DNA from: Pseudomicrostroma phylloplanum
Taxonomy: Eukaryota > Basidiomycota > Exobasidiomycetes > Microstromatales
Direction of reading: 5' to 3'
Length of the DNA: 64,000 nt
Assembly: GCA_039545275.1 (NCBI GenBank)
Contig: BCHS01000002.1
Span: 1,364,001-1,428,000 of the forward strand
The position numbers and the translations under genes were made by a program. Below the pieces are notes generated by a model. That model searched no databases. It had not been told where the DNA came from and saw only the letters and a program-made list of their open reading frames with translations. Shown here in pieces: positions 33,204 to 42,785 of this stretch (its first letter is position 1; the number at the start of each line of letters is the position of its first letter).

Positions 33204-36200
33204 ATGTCTAGTGAAGAGGTTTCCCAGACTTCCGGTCCCTCGAGGCCCACCGCTCCTGCTGCTGTCCCTGCAGCCTCCTCCGCTGCTTCTGCTGCTGCTG
33301 CTGCTTACGCAGCCAACACGACCTCCTCTGCCGCTCCTGCTGCTGCTGCTTACGCAGCCAACACGACCTCCTCTGCCGCTCCTGCTGCTTCTCCTGCTTC
33401 TCCTGCCAAGCCTAAGAGCGGCAAACGGGTGCAGAATGCCCTAGACCAGCACGCAAACAAGACAGCCAAGCTGTCGCACAATAGTCCCACAACCGCGCTA
33501 GAGCAGTACTACTTGCGGCGATTGGATGCTGGTCTACGCAAGACACAGTCGGAAGATCCAGAGAAGGCCGAAGAGGAACGGGCGTGGCTGGAGGAGTGGG
33601 AGGAAGGGTCCGCCATTGATCTCGAAGCCATCGAGCACTGGCCGCAGGGAGTTATGGCAACGCAGGCGCTGGTGGCGTTCATGAAGGCAGGTGGGAAAGA
33701 CCGTGTCATGGATCTCGCGACATGGCGCCGACGCTGGCCACTGGGAATTACCAGCAAAGTCTGGGGCCGTCTAGAGGACGTCAGATGGCTCCTGTTTGCT
33801 CCTGCAGGACCCTCAGAAGGCTCGAGATGGACTTCTACGGACGCGACCGACGGCTCGAGGGACCGCAATCGGAAGATCGCCTACCTCAGGGAGGACTACC
33901 GGCCTGGCAAGGTCTACAAGGGCCCTCAGAAGGACTCCACCGAGCCCGGCTGCGACGAGGAGGTCTTCCGGTTCACGGAGCGGCCACGGCCGGGCCCTGC
34001 TCAGCCCAGACATCCGAAGACTCGCGAGTCCGGAGGTGTGTTCGCAGTCTGTCTGCTGGCCGTCTGCACGCTCCAGATGCCAGATCTTCTAGCAGCATAC
34101 GCGGCCAACGTCGCAGCTAAGCCCTTTATCCGCGACAAGGATGAGATTGACGTCGAGGACTGGACGTGCGTACTACAAAAGTGCTTTGACCATTGCACCG
34201 CCTTTCAGCAACTCGAGAAGCACCAAGCGCACCACGACGACACAGCTGCCCTGCGCTCTATCGGCCTTGCGTCCCGCCACCGTGTCATGGCCAGACAAGC
34301 GGTGAAGACCCTCCTGGAATTCGTCTGGGACATGGTGCGCAAGCACCCCGATTCGAATTTCCAGCACGTCGTAGAAGTGCTGACCAGGCGCTGTGCTGAG
34401 GACCCTGGATACCTGGCAGACCTCTGGACAAGGGTCAAATCATTCGCCCTCAAGACCAACGATCAAGAGGCTGCCGGAGATGAAGCAGAGGAGGTGCAGG
34501 AGGAGGAGGTGGAAGAGGAGGAGGAGGAGGAGGTGCAAGAGGAGGAGGAGGAGGGTGAGGAGATGGAGGACCAACGCATGGAGGAGGTCGACGCAGCGAG
34601 CACTCCCGTTGCGGATGACGATGCGGTGATGGACGAGGCTGTTTCGCAGGTGGTTACAGAAGCGACGGCATCCCACCAGCAGGAGCAGGATGGGCTCCTT
34701 CTACTGGCGAGCGCTGCAGCTCCGGACGCCCTGATCCCCCTGCCGAGCCTGCAGGTGGACGAGAAGCGCACAGCGGCGGCCCACAGGATCGCTGACATGA
34801 TCAAGAAGAAGAAGCCTTTGCCCGCACGCCACCTTCTCAACAACCTGCCCTTCCCACCCGTGCAACACATCACGAAGGGCGCAAATGTCAAGGCAATCGC
34901 AGCGCTGCAGCTCCTAGGCGATGTGACCCCGAACATTTACCACGAGGCTCTGCTGTCTGCCCGTTTCAAGCCGGTGCCCGTCACCGCGCAGACAGACCAG
35001 CAAGAGAGCAAGTGGGTGACCCGCTGGGCCAAGGGCTCGCGGGAGGAGTTGCAGAGGTCTCTCTGCTTCTGGGTAACCTTTGCGGAGCGAGAGGTGCGAC
35101 ACCAGGGCCCCGGGCATGCGAATTGGGAAGGCATCATTCAGCAGGTAGCACAGCAGCCCAACTGGACGCTGGAGAGGTTCCTCGGCCTACGGCAGCACAA
35201 GCGCAGCTACCGTTTCCCGCTCAAGTGCTTCGAGGTCAGCAGCAGGAGGCCGGTCAAGCAGGGTCCGCAGAGCACGGAGAGCTTCTGCCTCTCCACAGAC
35301 CAGCTCGAGTCGGCTCTGTGGTTCATCCACAAAGCCCTTGCATCGAAGGACATCGGCCAAGACCAAGGCTGTATCCTAGGTGACTCAATGGGCCTCGGGA
35401 AGACAATCCAAGGGATCGTCTTCTTCCTGCTCACTGCCAAACTCCGCCTCTTTGGCGACCGGCCGTCCTTGCTAGTCGCCTCCCGTAATCTGCTCTACCA
35501 GTGGCTGGCGGCGTTTTACAACGTCGTGGATGCCGACTTTACGGGGTTGACGAACTCTGGCCGCAGCACCTCCTCCTCCTCCTCCTCCTCCTCCTCCACG
35601 TCGTCGCATGTCAAGGCAATCCCGCTCTTCGTTTGCAAGAGCGTCAAGGACCTGCCTGGGGACCTCGGTGCCGGATCACTCGTGTTCACCACAGACACTG
35701 AGTGCAAGGCAAACTGGGACGCACGAGACCCCAACGGTGGCGCTGTGATGGCGCAGGACTGGGCGCTGCTGCTCGTGGACGAGGGACATACCATCACCAC
35801 CGTCACCGACGCCACCGCCGGAGCCACGTTCCAACGGCAGCTCTTCTCTGTGGCGAGGATCGGCTTCAGGGCCTTCCTGACCGGCACGCCCGTGGTAGAT
35901 GTAATTGAAAGGCAGTACACGATCCTCCGCTCAGCGGGCTCCGCTCATTTCAGGCCAACAGACCTGGAGCCCCCGCGCAACTGCATCTGGAGCAGAGTCT
36001 TGCGCTCTGCCAAGGGTGTGGGAGAGCACATTAGAGCCATGGAGGACGTGGACGAGGAGGTGGAGAAGTGGGACGGCCGGATCGTCGCCTGCTTGGAGAG
36101 GGCGCTGGAGGCCGGCGCATCGACAGGAGAGCGGCAGCGGCGCATCTCTGAGCTCGCAAAGGCGACCCAGGGACTCGAGCGGCAGCTTGCAATCCTCGTG

Positions 36201-38042
36201 CGACTCGACGCTGAGCTGGAGGGATGCCAGACGGAGCACGATGCCAACCTCCTCGCGTGCTTCCGTCCAGCGGCCGACCAGAGGTCAATCGCCTGGCTGC
36301 CGGACCCGAGGGCCAAGGACTTCATGCTGAGGCGCTTTACGAAGCAAGCAGATCTGCGGGTCAACGCAAAGGCGTTCCTTGTGGAGGTAGATTGCCCCCA
36401 GTACCGCACCAAGTACGAGCGCTCCGCAGAGTTTATTCGGGCAGACCAGCGAGCCCGGGCAGCAGCGCGTGTGGCCGGTACTAGCGACACTGCTAGCAGG
36501 CCTCAAGCGGTCCTGGAGGACACCTACCGTCTTTGCTCTGCACACATCACACTGGTGTCAGATCCAAAAGACTACGTGCAGAAGGTCCGGCGTGAGGTCT
36601 GGAACGCCGTACAAGACGCCGCTGAGCTCACTAGGGCGAACAGGGACGTCGAGGACGCGGCTGAAGCGCTCGAGGAGGCCCTCCTTCCTACCCAGTACCG
36701 GCCGAAGAGAGCTCAAAGGACACAGCCGCTCAGCGATCGCGAGGAGGAGCTGTACAAACGTCACAGCCAAGCCACTGCGTGGCAGGCCGAGCTGCAAGTC
36801 GCGAGCTACCTCAAGGAGCACTCCCTGGCTCTTACCAACCTGGACGCCCAAGTCGTCCGCCGCTCCCTGCTCGCCCAGCTCGAGACTCCGATGGCCTCTG
36901 TCCTCTGCGACCTGCTCCACAAGTCCTTCGCATCAGCCAAGGGTGATCCAGTGCCCGCCCAGCTCGCCTCCGTCCTCCCAGCGCGCCGTAGAGCGCAGCT
37001 CAAGGTTCTCATCTTTGCAAAGAATCACGTGGCAGTCGCCTTCGTCGGCCAGCTGCTCAGGACACAGGGGCCCTGGGAGCATCGTCACATGCTCGGCAAG
37101 AGTGCGGACCAGCAGCAAAGGACGATAGCAGAGTGGGCGGCCAGTGAGACGGTACACATCCTCATCATCACCCAGGCGCAGACGACCGGCCTGGAGCTTC
37201 AGAGGGCCTCGGTGCTCATCATGTGGGACATCCCCACCTCCCCGTCCCTCCAATACCAAGCCTTCGGCCGCGTGGCTCGTCGCGGACAGGTCGCCCATCC
37301 GCTCATCTACCTGATCGGCGTCCGAGGTCTGTACTCGGACAAGGCGCTGAAATGGCAGAAGACCAAGGCGGGGGTCACCGCGTCCGTGGATGGAGAGGAG
37401 GGAGGGCAGCAGCTGGACCTCTCCGTCTTCCTCTCGCCGCGGCTCAGGGCAGAGATGGCGAGGCCCGAGGCGATGGAGGTCCTGAAGGAGGCCTACGACG
37501 ACGAAGCGAGCAGCTCCCTCCTTCTCTCCTCCTCTGCGGCCGAGAGCAAACGCCAAGGCGAGGCCGCAACTGTCTCTGGCGGCACAAGGGCCAGACTCGA
37601 AGCTCGAAGGCAAGAGCAGCTGCGAGGCTTACTCGCTGCCAAGAGCGACCTCATCAACGCAGTCAGGGGGAGGTACATTGCACGCAAGAAGAGGACCGAG
37701 GCGCAAGAGGCGGTGGATGCGGCCGTCAACAACGCCAAGGGCAAGGCGACAGAGGCCCACGTCGAGAAGCTCAAAGAAGCTGCGCAGCATGCGACCCTCG
37801 CCATCCGACCCTTTGCCGCGGCGGTAAAGGATGCGGTGGACGTGCTTGTGGAGGAGTGGGACAGGAAGAAGGAAGAGGTGATGGAGAAGGTGAAGGCGTG
37901 GGATGCGACGCTCAAGGACGGCCTGGAGGTGGACCTGGCGCGGGAGGAAGAGGAGACGCGGAGGGAGCTACGAGATGGGGAGGGAGGAGATGATGAGGGA
38001 GGAGACGATGGTATACCCGAGGAGCTTAAGGGCTGGGCCTGA
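33204..38042 (+). CDS. Large SNF2-type helicase-like ATPase, intronless
   Basis: ORF of 1,612 aa from ATG 33204 (MSSEEV); an in-frame ATG at 33132 would add 24 hydrophobic residues. Residues 1-90 are Ala/Ser/Pro-rich and contain a 45-bp tandem duplication (TTSSAAPAA units at 33306 and 33351). An acidic coiled stretch (about 430-460) precedes the ATPase. SNF2 motifs in order: GDSMGLGKTIQGIVFF (Walker A, 730-734), DEGH (859-862) in place of the usual DEAH/DEGH box, LTGTP (893), then helicase C with VLIFAKNHVAVAFVGQLL, TTGLELQRASVLIMWD and QAFGRVARRGQ (about 1352-1362). The C-terminus is a long charged coiled coil. SNF2 proteins use ATP to move on DNA or remodel nucleosomes. The lack of introns in 4.8 kb contrasts with the neighbours. 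The frame is fully open, so the gene seems intact. Confidence 0.85.
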   Translation: MSSEEVSQTSGPSRPTAPAAVPAASSAASAAAAAYAANTTSSAAPAAAAYAANTTSSAAPAASPASPAKPKSGKRVQNALDQHANKTAKLSHNSPTTALEQYYLRRLDAGLRKTQSEDPEKAEEERAWLEEWEEGSAIDLEAIEHWPQGVMATQALVAFMKAGGKDRVMDLATWRRRWPLGITSKVWGRLEDVRWLLFAPAGPSEGSRWTSTDATDGSRDRNRKIAYLREDYRPGKVYKGPQKDSTEPGCDEEVFRFTERPRPGPAQPRHPKTRESGGVFAVCLLAVCTLQMPDLLAAYAANVAAKPFIRDKDEIDVEDWTCVLQKCFDHCTAFQQLEKHQAHHDDTAALRSIGLASRHRVMARQAVKTLLEFVWDMVRKHPDSNFQHVVEVLTRRCAEDPGYLADLWTRVKSFALKTNDQEAAGDEAEEVQEEEVEEEEEEEVQEEEEEGEEMEDQRMEEVDAASTPVADDDAVMDEAVSQVVTEATASHQQEQDGLLLLASAAAPDALIPLPSLQVDEKRTAAAHRIADMIKKKKPLPARHLLNNLPFPPVQHITKGANVKAIAALQLLGDVTPNIYHEALLSARFKPVPVTAQTDQQESKWVTRWAKGSREELQRSLCFWVTFAEREVRHQGPGHANWEGIIQQVAQQPNWTLERFLGLRQHKRSYRFPLKCFEVSSRRPVKQGPQSTESFCLSTDQLESALWFIHKALASKDIGQDQGCILGDSMGLGKTIQGIVFFLLTAKLRLFGDRPSLLVASRNLLYQWLAAFYNVVDADFTGLTNSGRSTSSSSSSSSSTSSHVKAIPLFVCKSVKDLPGDLGAGSLVFTTDTECKANWDARDPNGGAVMAQDWALLLVDEGHTITTVTDATAGATFQRQLFSVARIGFRAFLTGTPVVDVIERQYTILRSAGSAHFRPTDLEPPRNCIWSRVLRSAKGVGEHIRAMEDVDEEVEKWDGRIVACLERALEAGASTGERQRRISELAKATQGLERQLAILVRLDAELEGCQTEHDANLLACFRPAADQRSIAWLPDPRAKDFMLRRFTKQADLRVNAKAFLVEVDCPQYRTKYERSAEFIRADQRARAAARVAGTSDTASRPQAVLEDTYRLCSAHITLVSDPKDYVQKVRREVWNAVQDAAELTRANRDVEDAAEALEEALLPTQYRPKRAQRTQPLSDREEELYKRHSQATAWQAELQVASYLKEHSLALTNLDAQVVRRSLLAQLETPMASVLCDLLHKSFASAKGDPVPAQLASVLPARRRAQLKVLIFAKNHVAVAFVGQLLRTQGPWEHRHMLGKSADQQQRTIAEWAASETVHILIITQAQTTGLELQRASVLIMWDIPTSPSLQYQAFGRVARRGQVAHPLIYLIGVRGLYSDKALKWQKTKAGVTASVDGEEGGQQLDLSVFLSPRLRAEMARPEAMEVLKEAYDDEASSSLLLSSSAAESKRQGEAATVSGGTRARLEARRQEQLRGLLAAKSDLINAVRGRYIARKKRTEAQEAVDAAVNNAKGKATEAHVEKLKEAAQHATLAIRPFAAAVKDAVDVLVEEWDRKKEEVMEKVKAWDATLKDGLEVDLAREEEETRRELRDGEGGDDEGGDDGIPEELKGWA

Positions 38043-38719
38043 CGTGACATGACGTGCTCTTGATACCCGTGTTAGTAGTGGCTTCTCCTTCTTCATCGAT
38101 CAAAGTCAATGTCACTAGAGATCTACGTGCGAGAGTCGATTGAGCAGGCTGCAGACGTCTCCCTCCCTACTCCGCTTCGCCACTCACACTCGCCACTGCT
38201 CAGATTGGGCCCTCCCGTCCTGGGAGCCTCGCCCTCCCGAGGTGGGAGCCCACCTCTCCCACCATGGTAGGGATCGGCTACCAACTCGGGAGCGCAGGGC
38301 TCCCGCAACGGGAGGGTCCCTACCTGAGTGCAGAGATCGGGACGGAAGGGACGGGGCTACGCGCGCGGCCCCTCAAAAAGGTGGCGTTTTCCCTATTTCC
38401 GCGCTGACACTGCTCTAGTGCCCCAGTCCCGGCGGCGGCTCTATATTGGACATGCGCCGGACAAGGGCCCTGGACTCCGTCCAGGACAAGGCTGAGGTCT
38501 GGTCGGATATCGTCTTGGTATAGTGGTGATAGTTGAGCCTCAAGGCCACTGGCGGTGCGGAAAGTAGCCTTGCGTTGCCTCGCCTCTCCGTTCCGGCAAA
38601 GATGAAGCTGGCTCGACCGCTCCACGAGATTTTTGAGATTCTGCAGCACCTGGAGCTTTTGATGCTGCCTTGGTAGACTACACTGCATACATCCTCAGCA
38701 CCTGACTTCCGACTCGACG
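38043..38719. other. Right spacer of the candidate element and SEN54 promoter
   Basis: From 38205 to 38335 several GGGAG/CTCCC inverted pairs follow one another (for example CTCCCGTCCTGGGAG and CTCCCGAGGTGGGAG), so this stretch could fold strongly or bind a dimeric protein. CGGACAAGGGCC at 38458 repeats the left edge. It is followed by the palindrome CCTGGACTCCGTCCAGG and by CCAGGACAAGG (38480-38490). Sequence after about 38500 is likely the original SEN54 promoter. Confidence 0.5.
38458..38469 (+). repeat. Right 12-bp direct repeat (candidate attachment site)
   Basis: CGGACAAGGGCC, identical to 29906-29917, in the same orientation, 8.55 kb apart and enclosing both intronless genes. Confidence 0.45.
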
Positions 38720-40804
38720 ATGGCCGAAGCAACGGTACAGGCCAAGAAGCAAGCGGGTTCGTCTACAGCCACGTCATCTGTCAAAGCTGAAGACAAAGCT
38801 GAAGACTCTACCATGGCAGATGGCGAGGGCGGAGCCCCAAGCGACGACTCGGACGACGAGGTAGCCGACTTCCGCAATCTCCTGCCCCAGCTTCTGGCAG
38901 ACAAGGGCGCCTCAGCAGGCTCTGACAATGGGATCCAAAGTATCTCGATACCCAAGAGGGGAGAGAAGGACTTTGAGCCGACGGGGTTCAGGGGCCAAGA
39001 GAGGAAGCTGGAGGAGAGCCGGAGAGCAATGGAGATGGTCATAAGTCAGAGTAGGAGATGCGGTAGGTGAGTCCAGGTTACGCACTGTCTATCCTCTGAC
39101 TGTTGATGCTGACATGAACTCCTGTCATGATCAAAGCAAAACACTGTCAACGGCAATCTGGCGGCCAGACCTGAATAGAGCGATTGTTCAAGTGTCAAGG
39201 GGAACAACCATCGCCTCGATGGGAGTAACAGCTAGAACGCCTCTGACCGTGACATCCCCCGATGACCTCCCCTCGACTTCGTCGGATGTCATTGGACCCA
39301 ACAACCAAGTGGGTGTATGGAAGGCAGGCATCTTCTATCCTCGGTCTGTTACGAGAACGGAGCTGCTCCCAGAAGAGGCGCTATTCTTGATCGAGCGCGG
39401 TACACTCGACTGCACCACCTCGATGAAGCTACAGGATTCCCAAGAGGAAGTCCAGATACCCGTGTCGCTGCAACACGCATTCAGTCTTATGCTGGGCAAG
39501 GATGGCTGCACGCGAGAGCGCTACCAGGCATACGCGTACCTCAAGAGGCTCGGCTACTACGTTCAAAGAGCAAGCGTAGCGGAATCTCTCAAGGAGGCAG
39601 CGGCTGCTGCGAGGAAACGAGAACTGGCGGGAACAGATCACGACATAGCCACACCACAGGATAGAAAGGCGAAGTCACAAGGAGTGATCGCTGATCCCAA
39701 GAAGCCTCTGAAGCTGGTCACGCTGTGGGACCTTTTGCTCTATATTCCACGGCGGCTGGCTCAGGTTGGGGCTACAGCCAGCTCTACAGTGATAGCATGG
39801 CTCAGGAATGTTGCAAACAGTGTCACTCGGAGATTAGATGGAGCTGGGTACGGCAGTAGACCGTCCTACGGGACGAAAGGCAGGGGCTTGCTAGGCCTCG
39901 GAGGACAGCAACTGGCCGATTATGGTGAGTGCGACGGCCGGGTTGCATTTGCGCGAGAGGTTGAGTTTGACCATCCATCCCCATGCGTATCCCTATAGAC
40001 TCGATCTTCTCTGCTCTGCAGATTATCCCCAGCGGCCACGACCTACCGACCCCACATGCACCAGGCTCGCAGCCCACCTCCGACCCGCGCTTCCAGCCCT
40101 TCTTCTACGCCTGGCGCCCCGCAACTCGCTTCCGCAAGACGAACCCTCCCCTCCCAGAGTATCGCATCGCAGCGATCTCAGCTCGCGACTCGAGTCTGCC
40201 CAAGCTGCACGAATTCCAGAGCATGTTCGAGTCTGTCCCGCTCGAAAAGGATGCTGCTTCGCGCGCTGCAGCTGGAGAGGGAGAGGCGGAGGTGGACGAA
40301 GCGGAGCAAGAGGAGAGGGTGCGGGCTGCTGCTGAGAAGAAGCGGAACGATGAGAGCTACGGTAGAGGTTTCCTCGCAAAGAAGAGGAAAGAGGAGATCA
40401 TGGCCGCCAGAGCCGCCAAGCGCAATGGACAACCCGGAGCAGGTTCCTCGGCAATAGGGTTGTGGGTGAGAGAGCGACTGGAGTTGTACCTCCCAGCACA
40501 AGTCTTGCTCGCCGCAGACAACTTCTTCTCCACAACGTCGAGCCTCCTCTTAATCCTGGCAAAGGCCTACACTCATCTGCCACCCGGGTCAAACCTCACC
40601 TCATCGGCCAACAACCGGAGGAGACAAGGCCCGCCCAGACCTCACTTCCAGCAGAGCCAGCATCGTCGTCCGAACCCCTTTCCTGCTCTCAAGGCCGGAC
40701 GCAGGGACGTCATCCTGGCCGTGACGGACCATGGTACTACGAGCATGCTGAGATTTGGAGAGGCCGAATTTGAGAAGTGGAGGCTGATGGGTGCGCCGAA
40801 TTGA
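38720..40804 (+). CDS. SEN54: tRNA-splicing endonuclease subunit Sen54
   Basis: Three exons: 38720-39066, 39137-39924 and 39999-40804; 646 aa. The N-terminal domain is the Sen54 signature: IPKRGEKDFEPTGFRGQERKLEESRRAMEMVISQSR, then AIWRPDLNRAIVQV, GVWKAGIFYPRSVTRTELLPEEALFLIERGTLDC and VSLQHAFSLMLGKDGCTRERYQAYAYLKRLGYYVQRA. The C-terminal part ends RDVILAVTDHGTTSMLRFGEAEFEKWRLMG. Sen54 is a structural subunit of the nuclear/mitochondrial-surface endonuclease that removes introns from pre-tRNA; catalysis is by Sen2 and Sen34. For exon 3 I use the AG at 39997-39998 (DYDSIFSALQIIPSG), because the later CAG would shift the frame. A basic insert of about 60 residues near 480 is longer than in yeast. 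Confidence 0.9.
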
Positions 40805-40944
40805 GCTGGATTGGCGGCACACGACGGCCCATCTGGGAGCTCTGAATGGTCTACTGCCTTTAGTAGAGACGTGTGTATATAGACAAGCTGCGCCTCGTTG
40901 CTCAATCTCAAGTACTCGCTCCACCTGTGTGCGTATGTCCGTTC

Positions 40945-42198
40945 CTACTTCCTCTTCAACGCCGCAAATCTCGCCTCCAAGTCATTATAAGCACTACCCC
41001 CTCCTCCTCCATTCGTCCCCTTCTCCTCGTCCTTCTTCTTGGCAGCCTCCGCTTCTTCCGTGGCCTTTTTGCTGGCAAGCGTCTTGTTCGGTTCCCCGCC
41101 TGACTTGCCGCCGTCTTTGGCGACGGCGTTGCCTAGCTCGACGTTCTGCTGTGCGTCTGATTGTGTGGCTGCTGCTGCTTTGGGGTCTATCAGGGGGATG
41201 GAGGCTGGCTGGGGCTGTGATTGCGAGGGGAGGAGGGACTGACATGATCAGCGAAGATCCTGCCTACGGTTTCCAGGAAAGCTTGGACTCACGATGCTGC
41301 TGGTCTCTTCTTCTACTTCTGCTGCCTCCGCCTCTTCCTTCTTCAGATGGGGGGATGTGAAGGGCACATCGTAGGCCTTGCAGACTGTCAAGGGTGAAGA
41401 AGGTTGATCAGCTTGATACTCCCGTCTGACTCTGCAGATGTTCGACTCACTTTCGGAAATATACCTGGGTTGATAGTGCAGAGCATCAAAAGGAGACAAG
41501 TCAGAGCCCTACCCCCGGCAAACCTTCGCGATGCGTTCTGCGCCCACTCACATGTCCACGAGCTCCTCCCCCGGCGTCTGAGCAGCCATCCGACTCGTGA
41601 TCCTCGTGCTCACTACCGACCCGCCCTTGTTCTCCGTGACTGCCTCAGAGTACTCTCTACCGTAGCGCGAGATGAGCATCTCACGGAGTACGTGCAGCTC
41701 CCGTAGCTCTACGCGGGGTGCAGCGTGGATGATGGCGGCGCAGGCTTCTGCTATGGCGGGTTCCGGTTCCTTCCTGCAGGTTGAAGAGAGAAGGGACAAA
41801 ATGTGAGAGCAAGTTACATATAGGGGCGGCAACGAGTGCTCTCCCTACTCACCCAAGGAGGTCCAGCAGAGCAAAGCGAGCTAGAAGGGTCTCACAATAG
41901 AGCTCGAGAATCTCGAGCAGCTCGATATGAATCTGCGCGGTAGAGAATGCAAGAGATGAGAACACTTCAGTCTCTTTTGCAACCACCCGAGACCCACCTC
42001 CTCGTCCGTACTCACGTCCTCGGCAATGATGCCCTCAGTCTTTATTCTGGCCGTCTCCAGCTTCCCCCTCTCCACGAGATTGGCAATATCTCTCCGGTCC
42101 TTCTTGGCAATGGCTTCCTTCTTTTGCTGCAGCATCTTCGTCCGCTCCACCGCCAGCTTGAGCTGGACTTTTGTCCGCGAGAGGTTGAAAGCTGGCAT
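40945..42198 (-). CDS. IST1: Ist1, ESCRT-III regulator of Vps4
   Basis: Six exons: 42198-42016, 41932-41853, 41773-41552, 41464-41451 (14 nt), 41384-41293 and 41238-40945; 294 aa. The Ist1 helical domain reads FNLSRTKVQLKLAVERTKMLQQKKEAIAKKDRRDIANLVERGKLETARIKTEGIIAED-IHIELLEILELYCETLLARFALLDLLG-KEPEPAIAEACAAIIHAAPRVELRELHVLREMLISRYG. The micro-exon makes MYISE-ICKAYDVPF, the conserved end of the domain. The last 66-nt intron keeps frame and could be missed. The C-terminus SAYNDLEARFAALKRK resembles a MIT-interacting motif that binds Vps4. Ist1 tunes endosomal ESCRT-III disassembly in the cytosol. A Lys/Glu/Ala linker joins the two parts. Confidence 0.87.
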
Positions 42199-42785
42199 GA
42201 TGGGAGTAAGGGCTAGACCGGCGTTCGTGTGTCGCAAGGTCAAGGGTCAGCTTGCGAATAGAGCGTGACGCGGAAGTAGGCTGATGGTGCTCGGCTGGGG
42301 AAGGAACAAGGCGGAGGATGCTCCACCTTGGCGGCGCCTGCAGCGTGTGTCTCGCCCGCGCCTCGTTGCTCCTCCTCCGCTCCGACATCCTTTCCTACTT
42401 CTCCGCACTGCCACCTGCAGCCACTTGCTTCGCTATCGTCCGGGGCCTATCTATCATGGTCAATCCCATCGGCCTCACCGCCCCGATATCTCCAATGATG
42501 TGGCCTGGCCCCTGGACGCATTTCTGCACAGGTCGAGGTCGATGCGGCAGGGCGGCCAGGGAATTGACGCTCCTAAGAGATCACACGGCCGGCTTCGGAT
42601 AAAGCGGAGCGGGGTTGCGATTGCCTCGACGCTACGCACGGCCATTAAGTACCGACGCAGGTTGTGGGGCCCCTCGACCCCGGGGCAAGAAATCTTCACC
42701 TTTAGAATCACTCCTTCCCTCTAGTCCAAGATTGCTGGGCCGTCACTTCAACAGTTGACACCGTCTCTCCCCACCAAGTGCAAAG
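42199..42785. other. Divergent promoter of IST1 and the P450 gene
   Basis: No gene or clear repeat. The frames at 42284-42724 read through the region without recognisable motifs. Confidence 0.4.

Larger units (their letters stand above)
29906..38469 (+). mobile_element. Candidate recombinase plus SNF2 mobile element
   Basis: The unit contains two intronless plus-strand genes, a Crypton-like tyrosine recombinase (30260-32623) and a large SNF2-type ATPase (33204-38042). It lies between CDK8 and SEN54, which otherwise would be an ordinary divergent pair with introns. The 12-mer CGGACAAGGGCC at both edges (29906-29917 and 38458-38469) is a candidate target or attachment duplication. Spacers inside are rich in short GGGAG/CTCCC palindromes. 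Crypton transposons are known to move with a tyrosine recombinase carrying a GCR1_C domain; a partner SNF2 gene is not a standard part of them as far as I know. Edges and unity of the element are inference. The recombinase has an in-frame stop, so the copy may be dead. Confidence 0.5.
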
